A stretch of DNA of 64,000 nt from Dillenia suffruticosa (Eukaryota; Streptophyta; Magnoliopsida; Dilleniales; Dilleniaceae). The first letter of the stretch is position 1; every line of letters begins with the position of its first letter. The notes under the pieces were generated by a model. It saw nothing but the letters and a program-made list of their open reading frames with translations. It was not told the origin of the DNA and ran no database searches. Positions 21,313 to 32,879 of this stretch are shown piece by piece. The stretch spans positions 23,828,000 to 23,891,999 of the forward strand of contig JAVTVX010000013.1 in NCBI GenBank assembly GCA_033439265.1, given 5' to 3'. The translations under genes and the position numbers were made by a program.

Positions 21313-23883
21313 TTAAGCCTTTTCCTTTTCCTTTTCCTTTTCCTTTTCTTTAACTTTCTTTGTAGGAACACAACCGTCAGTTCCTGCCATCATCCAGTAC
21401 TTATCCTTCCTCGTCAAATTTGTACACTCGAATCCCAGAGTCCCCGCCAAAACCCTTTGGATGTAATTAGCAACTTCAATCGAAGATTTCCCTCCGCTGC
21501 AAGTGAGTTCGGTGGGCAATTGATTCAAAAAGTTGATCTCAAAAGTTGGCATCGGGTTCATAAACACAAAATAAGGATCCAAAAGCTTGTACCCTCTGGC
21601 TGTAGTCCCATAAAACACACTCTGCTTGGTATTAATGGCGACAGGCACAATCCTATCGGTCAGCTCAGCAAACAGTGCACTAAACCTTAGCAGAAACGGT
21701 TCTCTACAAGTTGTTCCTTCAGGACATATAACCAAATCACCTTCTACTAGCAATCTCTTGATGTTCGCCGCATCTTTATCTCTCTCCCTAGACAATGCCA
21801 CAGCCTTGATTGGCGAAATCATTTCAGAAAATTTGCTAATGCTATATGTCACGCAACTTATTTTTCTCCCCAGTGCCACAGCCGTGACAACAGGGTCTAG
21901 AACTGTGCGATGATTGCATACAAAGAGCACGCCGCCTTGTCCCTTCGAGGGTGGAGGAGGAGGGGTGCCCTTGACAATGAGCTTGATTCCCAGAATCTTA
22001 TAGGTGTATCGGACAATTCGCTCGGGTAAGGGAATGTTTAAGTATACTCTTATAATGGATAGGACTATGCCTATAGGCATCCATAAGAACGTCAAGAGAG
22101 CAACAAGTGGTGTTGGTCTCTGAACCAAGCGACCCTCATGGAAAATTACAGGTCTTAGTAGCTTGTTTCTGGGCAGTGGCTCACATTTTGTTCTCGGTAC
22201 TATGTATCCTTCCTGCAAAGGAAAAGAAAAAGGTTTATTATATTACTTAAGATAGGATTTTATATCATCCCCAATAGGTATCAATATTCACAGTTAGAGT
22301 AACCTAACTAAAGACAAATACATGATTTAATTTATCAATTTCTTTTTCTTTTTTAAATGTAAAATGTTGCACAAGACATGGAATTTTTGAGTAATCTTCA
22401 TATGTGCTAAAAGGTAAATTACCATTTTTGGAAAAAAAACAAAAGAAGAAAAGGTTGGCTATGCACATCAGGATCTTCAGTGGTTGGTTGAAAGTTGACT
22501 TCTCAAAGGAAATTTACAATTCATGGCGCAGGGTGAATGTGAATACTGGGGAGAAAAGCGTGAAGGAAATTGGGTTTCAAAGGCTGTTTCTTAATTTTGT
22601 ACCGAAAAAGAGAATGGTCCAAATATGTGTGCATGTGCATGTGAGACAGAGAGGGAGAGAGAGAGACCATTATTGTTCTTACCAAACCTGGGGCTTCGTT
22701 AGCTGTTCGTATGTATTTGGTGGGAAGAGCATCAGAAATACAGAACTGATTAATGATTTTTTTTTTATGCTTACTTTTATGGAAAAGCAATCGACTTTGA
22801 GATTGACTAAATATTCACTTCCATTTTTTTCTTTGGAACTTTTATTGGCCAGAAAGTGATTCTCTGATGGGTACTCTAATGGTGATGTACTCAACCTACA
22901 ATTTGCCTTTCAGCAACTGCAACTATAAGTAGCTTTCCTTTTTCCTTTTTAGCTGTAACAGTTCAAAATTTCTCACCTAATAAGCATGTGAACATAATAA
23001 TGCCCAAAAAATTCTTTCGAGTCCGCCAACCACAAAAAAAAAAGGAAGAAAAAGTCATGATCAACGAGAATGAAAACAACATAATTTATTTATTTTTTTT
23101 AAATAAATATAAAGATAGAATGTTGTCAGATTATTAATTGTACATCAAAAATATTTTTTAGGTGTAAAACAAGTATCTTGTCTGACTCTAATAGAATCAG
23201 GGTTGCTTCTGAATATATGTGATAACTCTATTTATAAATTGGTAGTTAGAGGTCTTGTTATTTACCTTGCATAAGGACATGAAACCATGATCAGCTTCGC
23301 CATCTCCAACACCCACTTCAGGCACATTGATGCCAAATTCCTTGACAAGAGCACTCGTTTTATGTTTACCAATAAGAACACCAGGCTTCTTCACAAACCC
23401 TGTCACTCTCCCAGATTTTGAGACTTGCAATTCAGTCCCAATTACCTTATCAGCTCCCAGATAAGTCTTAGCAAATGACTCAACCATAATCCTAGGATTT
23501 TGAGTGATAATATATCTCTTCCCAAATGAGCTAAACACGCTCCAAGTATCAGGATGAACATCCTCGGCATAGAACTTGGGTAACACTGAACGGGAAACAA
23601 GCTCGATATCTCTTACTTTTAGTCCGGAAAATGTGATGAAGATAAGTATTTTGGTGGCTATTGATTGGGAGATGCATACGTAGAAGAAGTACACGAGTGG
23701 AACGGAGGCCAGAAGAAGTAGGCCTCTTAGGAGACTACCGGCTTCAAGAGCGATAAGCATGAAATAAGGGAATGCACTTCGTGACACAAGGAGTGTGCCT
23801 TCAAGGTCTGAAGCTATGGTTTGGGTTGATCGAACCTTGGAGCTACATTTTGAGATTGGTTCAAAGTGAGGATGAGTACCCAT
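21313..23883 (-). CDS. GPAT6: Glycerol-3-phosphate 2-O-acyltransferase, GPAT4/6/8 clade (GPAT6-like)
   Basis: A membrane (ER) enzyme that puts omega-oxidised acyl groups from acyl-CoA on the sn-2 position of glycerol-3-phosphate to make cutin precursors. Two exons, 23883-23266 and 22212-21313, with a GT-AG intron of 1053 bp, give 505 residues, close to the 501 of Arabidopsis GPAT6. The N-terminal half is a HAD-like phosphatase domain: motif I is at residues 26-31 (DLEGTL) and the late motif is GDGEADHGF, followed by the clade signature [19 protein letters not shown]. The C-terminal half is the acyltransferase domain, with NHRTVLD (His307, Asp312) and [20 protein letters not shown]. Membrane segments lie near residues 35-85 and 245-265. 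In motif I, Glu28 replaces the second Asp of the usual DxDxT. The C terminus is a Lys-Glu repeat encoded by a microsatellite. The start [13 protein letters not shown] matches the GPAT6 N terminus. Confidence 0.93.
21317..21350. repeat. TTTTCC hexanucleotide repeat inside the GPAT coding end
   Basis: A run of CTTTTC/TTTTCC units encodes the Lys-Glu alternation just before the GPAT stop codon on the minus strand. It is a coding microsatellite, so its length probably varies between alleles. Confidence 0.85.
22213..23265 (-). other. GPAT intron
   Basis: A phase-0 intron between codons ...LCK and EGY.... The donor is AAG|GTAAAT and the acceptor TTTGCAG|GAA. It contains AT-rich DNA and a short GA run near 22648. 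The open frames inside it carry no protein signature. Confidence 0.85.
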
Positions 23884-24036
23884 TCGAGAGAGAGAGAGAG
23901 AGAGGTGTATCTTGTTGGATGTTATTAGAGTGAGTTTGCTGCATAATAGTGTGGAACGGAGAGGGTTTAAAAAGGGGAGAGAAAGATGGCCATGCTATTG
24001 TTTGTCGTTGATGCCTTTAGCATGAAAATATTATAT

Positions 24037-24037
<1 letters not shown>

Positions 24038-24076
<39 letters not shown>
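24038..24076. repeat. (GA)n microsatellite
   Basis: About 19 GA units upstream of the GPAT gene. A shorter GA run (23886-23903) lies directly before the GPAT start codon, in its 5' leader. Confidence 0.9.
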
Positions 24077-24081
<5 letters not shown>

Positions 24082-24512
24082 GGGAAAATGGCTAACGTCC
24101 CTAAGATACTTCGAATTAAAAATATGATAGGAAGGGAAGTGGAGAAGAAAGAGGAGGATGGGTCTACGATGAGTGGTTGAAAGTTGACGCCAACGCCCAT
24201 AGAAACATTCAATTAGCCTACTTTTTGGTTTTCGCCAGCCGGGCAAGGCAAAAACCAAAACGCCCCCACTCCTTAGCTAACAAGCCTACACCCTTTTTTT
24301 CCTTGGCTAACTCCTTGGTTTAGCCATAGCTTCTTGTCCCCCCTTTTTTTTTGTTTTTAAAGTTGAGTGATCACACAAAATTATGTTTATGTTTGAGTTT
24401 TGAAGTTAATTTGTCGCTTCATTATGTGAAATAATCCAATTTTAAAGGATGGATCCTAATGGATTATGCTAAACCACTTCAATTTTTCTTTAAGTATTTA
24501 TAGTATTTCTAT

Positions 24513-24514
<2 letters not shown>

Positions 24515-24561
<47 letters not shown>

Positions 24562-24562
24562 G
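24515..24562. repeat. (TA)n followed by (TATG)n compound microsatellite
   Basis: About 17 TA units pass into four TATG units. Confidence 0.9.
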
Positions 24563-25257
24563 CATAGAACTTGTTTTAATTCTTCGTCATTGTTTATTGA
24601 GTAGTCATTATAAATTGAACACATTGGGATTTATCACAAAATAGTTTGAAATAACTCAATTATATTATTCTCTGAAATTTAAATAAATTTATTTATTTAG
24701 GTCTGTCATAAATAAATTTATTTCAACTAATTTTAGCAGTAATTTATCCGAGGCGAAAGCGAAGAACTCTTTAGGGCATGATCCAAAAATAAGGAAGCCA
24801 ACGGTTTTGAACATTTTGGAATTCAAAAGCGGTATATTTCTTAAGGAAAGTATAACTTAATTTTTATTTTTTTCTGTGTAACTATTTAATTGAGACGCAA
24901 GAATATTTTTTTCTCCAAATGTGTTGTTTAGATAATTCAAGTAATTGTAAACATAAATAATGAATTAACTTTTTTTTTTCATTTTTTTAAAAAAGTCTTT
25001 TTTCCTATAATTTTTGAATTTTCAATAATATTTAATGAATACAATAAATTATATGCATATTAATTGGGTGATTGTAAATTATCACTATATATATTAATCA
25101 ATTCTTTAATTAAATTAATTGGGGCGGGGGGGGGGTGAGGAGAAGCGTGTTTGACTAAGATCCCATGAACTAAAGCCGACGGAAATAAACCGGGGGCTGT
25201 TTTTAATCAATGCACCCTATCTATACATTGGGCGCTTCAAGTCCCAGACCTTTCGGG

Positions 25258-25258
<1 letters not shown>

Positions 25259-25300
<42 letters not shown>
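25259..25300. repeat. (CT)n microsatellite
   Basis: About 20 uninterrupted CT units in intergenic DNA. Confidence 0.9.
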
Positions 25301-25305
<5 letters not shown>

Positions 25306-25974
25306 GTGTCCTTCTCCTATATTTTGGGCAAATTGGGTGTGGAAACTTTAAGCAGTCCTCATGTAATTCCTTTCCATATGCATATGCGTGGTTCTGTAAA
25401 CTTTTCTACCTCTCCTTGCGAAAAAGTTTCAAATGGGTAGATATCAACATCAACAACTCTGTCTCTCTTCTCTCTCTCTCACAAGAAATAAGTAACTTGA
25501 AAGCAATCAAAACCACAAACTCGGGGAAAGCAAGAAATTTGTTACAAGGTCGTAAAATGTGGATTTTTCATAGTTGTTGAGAGTTAGGAACTTTGTGTGT
25601 CTCACTTAATTATGCATTAATTAAAGCGGGTAGCTGTGTTATTTTGAACGTACGAGCCACCGAGGAGAGCCTGTAGCCCACATAGATATCTCAAATTTGC
25701 TCCATTCACGTTCAATCGATACAGGTTCACAAATTATAACGCAGTCGTACGGAATGCATCGACCACAATCGTCATGTCATGGCAAATCCCACCGGTACAA
25801 TGCCATTGTCCATACACTTTAACCCCAATCAATTTAATTTAATGGGTAAGTATGATATATTTTTCAATGAACAATCCGTATCTGGCCCACACAGTCCAAC
25901 ATAGGACCTAGTGCAAGTATGATTGGGGTCCATCAAGCTCTTTTATGTATCTACAAAAATTATGTTAAAAAGAT

Positions 25975-26063
25975 AGTCTCTTAAATGAATCATTGTAAAT
26001 TTCGAATCGAATTAGTCGAAATATAATTTCGAATATCGATTGATATAGTACAAAAAAAAAAAA
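25975..26063 (+). repeat. SINE-like 3' end, same family as the copy near 48.8 kb
   Basis: A diverged copy of 48816-48902: both run CTTAAWRARTCAYTGTAA, then TTCGAATCG/TTCCGAATC, a TATAATT..CGAATA word, TTGRTATARTA and a poly(A). The shared order and A tail indicate a retroposed family. Confidence 0.5.
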
Positions 26064-26569
26064 TGAAACCTAAATTTACAAGCTTAAGAAAACCGAATTC
26101 ATGATCCTAATAATATCTGTACTTGGGATGTCAATAAAACGATCTTTTTCATGGGCATAAATTGGAGTTTGTTGAGTTGCTCTTAAGGTCTCACCTAATC
26201 TGTTGGCTCCTACCCACCCTTTCACTTTTGTTCAAGTCAATGGATACCCACTTTTCTCACAAGAAAACCGCCCATTTAACAAACTCATATTAATCGAAAC
26301 AACATCGTTTGCACTCCCCACATTTTTCATTTAAATTCAAAATGTACTAAACATAAAATATTCAATTTAAATCATAACCATGATTTTTACGATAAACTTA
26401 TCACCACAATTTTTTGAAAATATAAGTAAATGAATGTTCAAAATCTAAATTCCTAATTTTAGTTAAGCATATTTTAAAGTCAGGCAGCATAAAGTACCAT
26501 CGTTAACATATTTAGTTGCTAATAGTTATTCTAATCTTCATTTAAGAGAAGGATAGGTCACTCTAACTA

Positions 26570-26689
26570 AAGAAGAAGAAGAAGAAGAAGAAGAAGAAGA
26601 AGAAGAAGAAGAAGAAGAAGAAGAAGAAGAAGAAGAAGAAGAAGAAAGAAGAAGAAGAAGAAGAAGAAGAAGAAGAAGAAGAAGAAGAA
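26570..26689. repeat. (GAA)n trinucleotide tract of about 120 bp
   Basis: About 40 GAA/AAG units, perfect except for one extra A near 26646. It is a purine-only strand of 120 bases, of the class that can form triplex DNA. No gene overlaps it. Confidence 0.95.
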
Positions 26690-27727
26690 CCAAGCTGCGT
26701 TATCTTCGGTGGAACTGCCACAAGTAGGCAAAACTTAAAGAGTTTTTATATTACTCCTTAAAATGTTTGGTAATAATAAGTATATGATCTCATTTGATGT
26801 AGACGGGCTTGTCATTAATTTACATAATTACTAGCTTCTTAGAGTTTAAATAGAGAGGAGATTGAAATTTCATTATAAATTAGAATTACATTTTTTTTTT
26901 TAATTCTTACATTCTTGATTTGATATATTTCTCCATCGTTAATATTAAATATAAATTTTGTAAAAATATTTTCCTTTAACTTTCTATCAAAATTAAACTT
27001 GAAATCAAGGGGAAAAAAAAAAATCCTCTTTTTATCATGTGAGTAAAATTTTGCCACTTAGCACTACAACTTGTTAAGCCCACATGGAGGAAATGCAGAC
27101 ATAGAGAAAAGATACTTCGAAAGAAGTCTCGGGTCATCCTTTTTGATCAGTTGGGGTAACTTGGTTGACCTGCCCTTGGCTTTGGTCTTACCTAATTAGG
27201 ACCTTTGTCTTCGCCTTTCATTCCCAGGAAAACAACCCAGATCGGTTAAGGATACACTCTCATAAGAAATGGGTAACCAACACCTTCTACATGTTTGTAC
27301 TCATTGACATATGATATTTTTGGTAGGATTGAATTGACTTTGTTACAAGGATTAACAAGATGACATAACATAAAGAAACTACTGTTTCTTCATGTCTTTG
27401 TACTCTTGGATTGATCAAAGAATTTTTAATCTGCACACTGTTTTACGTGGGACAGTGGAATGGTCATGGTCCTGAAAATGTACCGCAGATGGCTCTGGCA
27501 TGGTAATTGCTTTTTTGTTTTTTGTTTTTTTTTTTATATATTTGACATATCAATACCAATATTTAAAATTATATTATAAATAATTTGGTTTGAATTATTA
27601 TTGAATTTTTTAAAGAGAATTTTTTTTAATATAATTTTTTTAATATTTAAATTTAAATTTTAATTAAAAAATTTAATATCTTTTTCATTAGATCAACTCT
27701 ATCGTAGCATGATAATTGATTGCTATC

Positions 27728-27934
27728 ACCAACATTTATTGGCGTAGGTGGGTAGACACATTCGTCTCTTAACCAGATCGAGAGTTCGACTCTCCCTAAG
27801 CATAGAAAAAATAATATTGGGAGACCTATCCCCAGTCAGGCCTTACAATAGTTGATCTAGATTAATTGGGATGAAATTTTAGATATCGGATGATAACCAA
27901 GTTAAGGTAAAAAATAATAATAATAATAATAATA
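27728..27934 (+). mobile_element. Complete SINE with 16-bp target-site duplications
   Basis: The body begins near ACCAACATTTATTGGCG, has an A-box-like GGCGTAGGTGGGTAGAC and a B-box-like GAGTTCGACTCTCCC about 35 bases later, then a family-specific 3' part (TTAATTGGGATGAAATTTTA), and ends in a TAA repeat tail. It is flanked by 27712-27727 (ATAATTGATTGCTATC) and 27935-27950 (ATAATTGATTGCTACC), 15 of 16 bases alike. A tRNA-like head, simple repeat tail and long direct repeats are the defining marks of a SINE moved by LINE machinery. A related 3' end lies at about 55264-55341. Confidence 0.82.
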
Positions 27935-29096
27935 ATAATTGATTGCTACCGACAGTAGCAAAGCTACGGGGTAGTGGTAGGTACATGTTCCCTCCCATAA
28001 TTTGAAAGAAAAAAAAAGGAATTATATATAAAAGTTTTAAAATCTTTTAACTTAATAATATCACTAAAAATCTTTAAAATGTTACTAAATTAATTAATAT
28101 ATAACAGTTATGCATAAAAATTTTAAAGAAATAAAATGTATATATAAAAACTTTTTAAAATGTTATTAATTAATATATACAAAATTATATATAAAAGTTT
28201 TGAATATTAAATTAGTTAATTTGAGATTTAGCAAGATATTTATCAACAATAATAATATACTAAATGGGCTTTCATTTTTTTTGGGGGGGGGGGGAAGTCA
28301 ATTGGTCCGATCTCAAATTTCGAATGTCAAACGCAACTACAAGAGTTTGGGCTAATTAAGCACTGAGAATATGGGTGCATAGAGAAAAACCGTCCAGCTA
28401 GAAGGATGATGGGCTACGAAGAAGAAACATTTTGCAAGGGAGAAAAGTATTGGCATTGGACGCTGCTCCTTGGCTTGGATTTTGGGACTCACTGTCCCTA
28501 CTCAAAACCGCTCATTTGATATACAAAATTCTCCCGGACTTAGTCGATAAGTTTTACCTGTCGATAAGTTTTACCTCAAATAGTACTGATCCATCTCCTT
28601 TATAAAAAACTCGGGTTTAAGTCTCACTATTAATAAAAAAGACACTCCTTGACTTAATATAGGGACAAAGAAAGAATATATGTATACGTATGTAGTCTTT
28701 TCTTTATATTTTTATAAAAAGGGATCCCAGATCACTAAAAAAACAATTCCAATATTGTATCAAGATTTACCCTCAAAGTTGAGTGGTGAATGAAATGTTT
28801 CAAATTCAACCACCTCAATTTGTGGCAGGAGATTTTCATTTCATTTGACACTTTGATAGGATCACGATGACAGGATTCATTCTAAAATAATAGTTCAACT
28901 CTGTTAAATATTTAATAGCATGTGGGGCTCTTTAGAGGCTAGCAAATACTAGCATACACTCTCTACCCTTATAAACAAACGGGCACAAAAAAAAAAAAAA
29001 AAAATCAAGTTGTTTGAAGCATTCACTTGCCTTTATCACTTTGCACCTGAGATTGAGAGGGCTAAGACATGGGTGATGAAGGAATATGGGGTTAAT

Positions 29097-29670
29097 TAGG
29101 GGTGTCAATGGGAGGAGGCGGGTGCGGGGCGACGATAACGCCCAAGTTCTCCCCCCACACCCCCCTCTCCTACGGGGCAAAATTTTGCTCTGCACCCACA
29201 GGTGCAATGTCTGCCCCTCCATCTACATGACTCAGAAGTTGACTCATTGACTTGTAAAATATTTTAATTTAAAAATAATTTTTAAAAAAATCATATAATA
29301 AAATTATACACATTAAATCATTAAACATTAAACCATAATTATTTTAAAATCAACTCATTATCTCAAATTAAATATCAAATAAACACAACGGGGAGAGACA
29401 AATTTGGTGTATTAAAACTTTTTTAAGTTCGTATAAACATCAGAGGACATTATAAAAAAATGGCAATAACATATATACATTGATGGGTTGGACCGCGAGT
29501 ACCCAATGCGAGTTTTCGACACAACCCGTAATCCACCGGGTACCCCCTGCGGATGAAAAAATCAACCCGCATCTGCGAGCGTAGGGGCGTTTTCTTACCT
29601 TGCACCCGCTTGCCCAAAGACAAAACTCACGAGTGAGTACTCCCGTTGACATGCCCATTAGCCATCCCTA
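29097..29670. mobile_element. Non-autonomous hAT-like DNA transposon
   Basis: A 574-bp segment bounded by TAGGGGTGTCAATGGG at the left and, on the other strand, TAGGGATGGCTAATGGG at the right, i.e. imperfect terminal inverted repeats of the hAT kind. The 8 bases outside (GGGTTAAT left, GAGCTAAT right) agree at 6 of 8, as expected of an old hAT target duplication. Both ends are rich in G/C-runs with GGGTGCGGG-type words, which is common in these elements; the centre is AT-rich. It has no transposase frame. Confidence 0.65.
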
Positions 29671-31193
29671 GAGCTAATGAAGCATTGACTATGGTGTTTG
29701 GTCTTGGAAGCGGAACCGGGTCTGAAAAGCTAGTGAATGATAAGTGTTTGAAAATAAATATTAAAAACCCTATATTATGCTATGATGGAACATTTTCTAG
29801 TTGTTCATAAAGCGTTTCCGGGTGGTTGTGTTTTTATCCTGACGCTGAATACACAGATAGAAATAACACAATAATTTCGACATAGACGATGTTCTTAATA
29901 AAGGTATAATCCATGATTATTTCTTAAATTGGCATTAAAAAACAGAGTTCAAAGTCTCATTTTGGGGGTGGAGGGTTTCTGGTATTTGGAAGGGTTAGCA
30001 AATAAAATAAAGTAATACTATTTTTATATAACTGGTTAAGTTTTTAAGACATAAATTTTGATAAAACCATAAAATACAGAACATATATTGGGCTTATAGC
30101 AAAAAGGAAGGCCGGCATGGCATAATAGGACTAAATTTCCTGGACACCGTCGGGACCTCTTCTTTTGTAATGCCAATTACCATTACTCATTGACTTAGGT
30201 AGCATTTGAATTGATATATGGGCCAGAAATGAGGGAAAAAGATAGATATTAGGGAGGAAAAAAAACATCATGTTTCTTCTACAAAAAGGGAGACTAAATA
30301 AAAAAAAAAAAATTACCTTATCTCCAAAAAAAAAATCAAATTTTTATTTTTATTTTTAAATGCAAGAACATAGATAAAGATTTAAAAAAAAAAATTGATT
30401 TTTTCTGTATTTTCAAAATTTTTGTTATCCCCTTTTTTCTTTTCTGTCTTCCATCTTCTGGTCCAATCTAAACGCTATCTTCACACTAATATCTTTAGGG
30501 TTCATGTGAAGGGATAAAGGAAAAAATAAAAATAAAAAATGATTAGTACTGAGGGCAGAAAGGAGAGAGAAATAAATATTGTGTTTTCTAAAAATTATCA
30601 TTCTTACCCGCTATATAATAATTCGAAGTGTATTTTGCATTTCGTAAATTTCTCACTTGCCCTACTAGTACTCATTTTAACCTATTCCCGCTTGGTGGGT
30701 ATGAGTAGTTTTATCTGTCAGCCTAGTGAATTCATGATAATTCTTCTTACCTGCTCCCAGCGAATCAACTTTTAACTGGACTCTGACGCTTCCATGCTAA
30801 TGGGGTAAGCTATTTTCCTTCTGTAATGTAGTTTTGTTTGAGAGTTACCCGATTGTTTATTTTCCTGCATTCCTTTTCCTTTTTTGTCTGCGCACCACAA
30901 CTCGAAATGCATGTACAGGGTTTCGAAAGACTTCAGATAATGGAACACAGATGGCCTTTATTTCATTCTTCATGGAATTGGAACTCTTGAGGTAAGTCTC
31001 TCACCACTCTCAAATTTCGGTTCGCAACCATTTTATTCTTTAAGCATATTCACATACTAGGAGAAATGGAATACTAAGAACAGAATAAACGTATGGAGAA
31101 GGCCAATAGTTGACTTTTTTTTTTCTTTTTGACTTGGCAAATCATAGTTGAATTTGTTGGGTACTTATTGATGACCTATGATGTCCACGAAAT

Positions 31194-32386
31194 TCAAGAT
31201 TTGGCCTTGAATGGGATCGCTCTGATTATCACTTGATGGTAGAAAGTTGCAAGTGCTGCACCTATAAAGGGTCCTGCCCAGAATATCCACTGCATCATAA
31301 CATAAAAGCAGCGCAAAATTCCATCAGGAAAATCTATTTTCATGATAAACTGTGACACCATAATGCAAATGTGACTGCTTACATGATCATGCCAGGCTTG
31401 GTCTTTGTTATAAACAATGGCTGCACCAAGACTCCTTGCTGGGTTTATTCCGGTTCCTGTGATAGGAATTGTAGCAAGATGGACTAGAAACACCGCAAAC
31501 CCAATTGGAAGTGGTGCCAAGATCTGTCCAGGAAAAAAAGGGAAAAAAAAAATTATTGCAACCATAAGATAGTAGAAGCCGCTAATGGAAAGAAAGTAAA
31601 GAAAATTCATACTTACAGGAACATGGGAATCGCGGGCATTTCTCTTGGCATCGGTAGCAGAGAAAACAGTGTAGACAAGCAGGAAAGTACCCATGATCTC
31701 TGCACCTAGGGCATCACCTTTGGTGTAGCCATGGCGTACAACATTAGCACCTCCACCGAGCCTCTCATACCTGCTACTCTGAAAGCCCTTAACCACAGCT
31801 GCCCCACATATTGCACCAAGACATTGCATGATTATGTAGAACAATGCCCTTGTTAAGGAAAGCTTTCTTGCCAACAGCATTCCAAACGTGACAGCCGGGT
31901 TAATATGTCCCCCTGCATCCAATCCAACCCCCAAACCCCCCCCCCCCAACAAAAAAAAAAAAGAGAAGTAATAATGATAAGTAATCTCACTGGAATTCTT
32001 ATTATGATTTATGACATTTTAGGGCTTAATCATGTACTACTAATAATACCCGAAATGCCAGCAGTGCAATAAACCAAGGCAAAGATCATTCCACCAAAAG
32101 CCCAAGCAATGCCTTGAAGTCCAACAGTGGAGCACAATCTGGGTGATTTTTGGACACCCATCACTGTAAGAACTGTTATGTAAAGGAAAAGAAATGTGCC
32201 TACAAACTCAGCAATCCCGGCCCTGTAAAATGCCCAAGATGATAACTCAGTGGGCTCGAAAAGCGGTGCTGGGGGTGGCTGCTTGTAGTCCTTGTCTTCC
32301 ATCCTGGTCTGGGCTGCTGTTCCAATTGCCTGCACGTCTGTGTATCTGTTTGTCCCCAATTGCACATCTTCCTCTATACTCTCCAT
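31194..32386 (-). CDS. PIP1: Plasma membrane aquaporin, PIP1 type
   Basis: A water (and small solute) channel of the plasma membrane; PIP1 members often need PIP2 partners to reach it. Four exons (32386-32050, 31912-31617, 31523-31383 and 31289-31194), all GT-AG, give 289 residues, the usual PIP1 length. The long N terminus with [18 protein letters not shown] and the short C terminus ending RAIPFKAKS mark PIP1 rather than PIP2. Both NPA boxes are present (GHINPAVTF near residue 117 and GINPARS near 239, whose Arg belongs to the selectivity filter). Other family marks are [25 protein letters not shown] and [17 protein letters not shown]. Exon borders fall at positions conserved in PIP genes. 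It looks intact. Intron 1 holds a C10-type run next to an A run. Confidence 0.95.
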
Positions 32387-32508
32387 TTTTCAATTCATAA
32401 AATCTGTTTTCAAACTGAATTGGGACCCTTTTTCCCTCTTTTTTGGTTAACTTCTTCACATGGTTTAGGCTTATCCTAGATTAGATCACAAGTTGCAAAG
32501 ATATGGGG

Positions 32509-32525
32509 TGTCTTATATATATAAG
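32509..32525 (-). promoter_or_regulatory. TATA box of the PIP1 gene
   Basis: On the minus strand the sequence reads GGCTTATATATATAAGACA, about 125 bases before the start codon. That leaves a leader of roughly 95 bases. Only the TATA element is visible; I could not define other sites. Confidence 0.6.
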
Positions 32526-32879
32526 CCAAGCCCACAAAGGCATTCTGCCCTAAGTGAACTGTTCTGGTGTTAGGGACATTGTACCCACCGACCCATCTTG
32601 GCGTCAAAATTTCGTCTGTTGGCTGGCCTAAGTCCGATAAGGGTGTCTTTAGGATGACATTTTTATACGTACAAACATGTAATATTTTCTAATCAGCTAT
32701 TTTAGCTTATCTAAGCTGAACATAGGGTGATTTTTTTTTTGGGGGGGGGGCACTAAAGTTGCTCTACAAACATGGCTGAGTGTTTTTTCTGGTATTTGGG
32801 GATTGCTTTGCTTGTGATTTCATTAACCCTGCATCACTCTTTTTTTCTAAGGTACATCCACCATGTGAATGTTGCTTTC

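Larger units (their letters stand above)
23884..31193. other. Gene-poor intergenic region of about 7 kb
   Basis: From the GPAT promoter (minus strand) to the 3' end of the aquaporin. It holds GA, TA/TATG, CT and GAA microsatellites, a complete SINE (27728-27934), a hAT-like element (29097-29670), a SINE-like 3' end near 25975-26063, and long AT-rich blocks (24.5-25.1, 27.5-27.7 and 28.0-28.25 kb). No open frame has a recognisable protein domain. Confidence 0.6.

Noticed and set aside
27770..27800. tRNA gene suggested by a GTTCGACTC-type box
   Set aside because: The box belongs to the SINE; there is no acceptor stem or cloverleaf around it.
28932..29658. Two minus-strand frames rich in Pro, Arg and Leu
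   Set aside because: They lie in the GC-rich ends of the hAT-like element and have no protein similarity that I can see.
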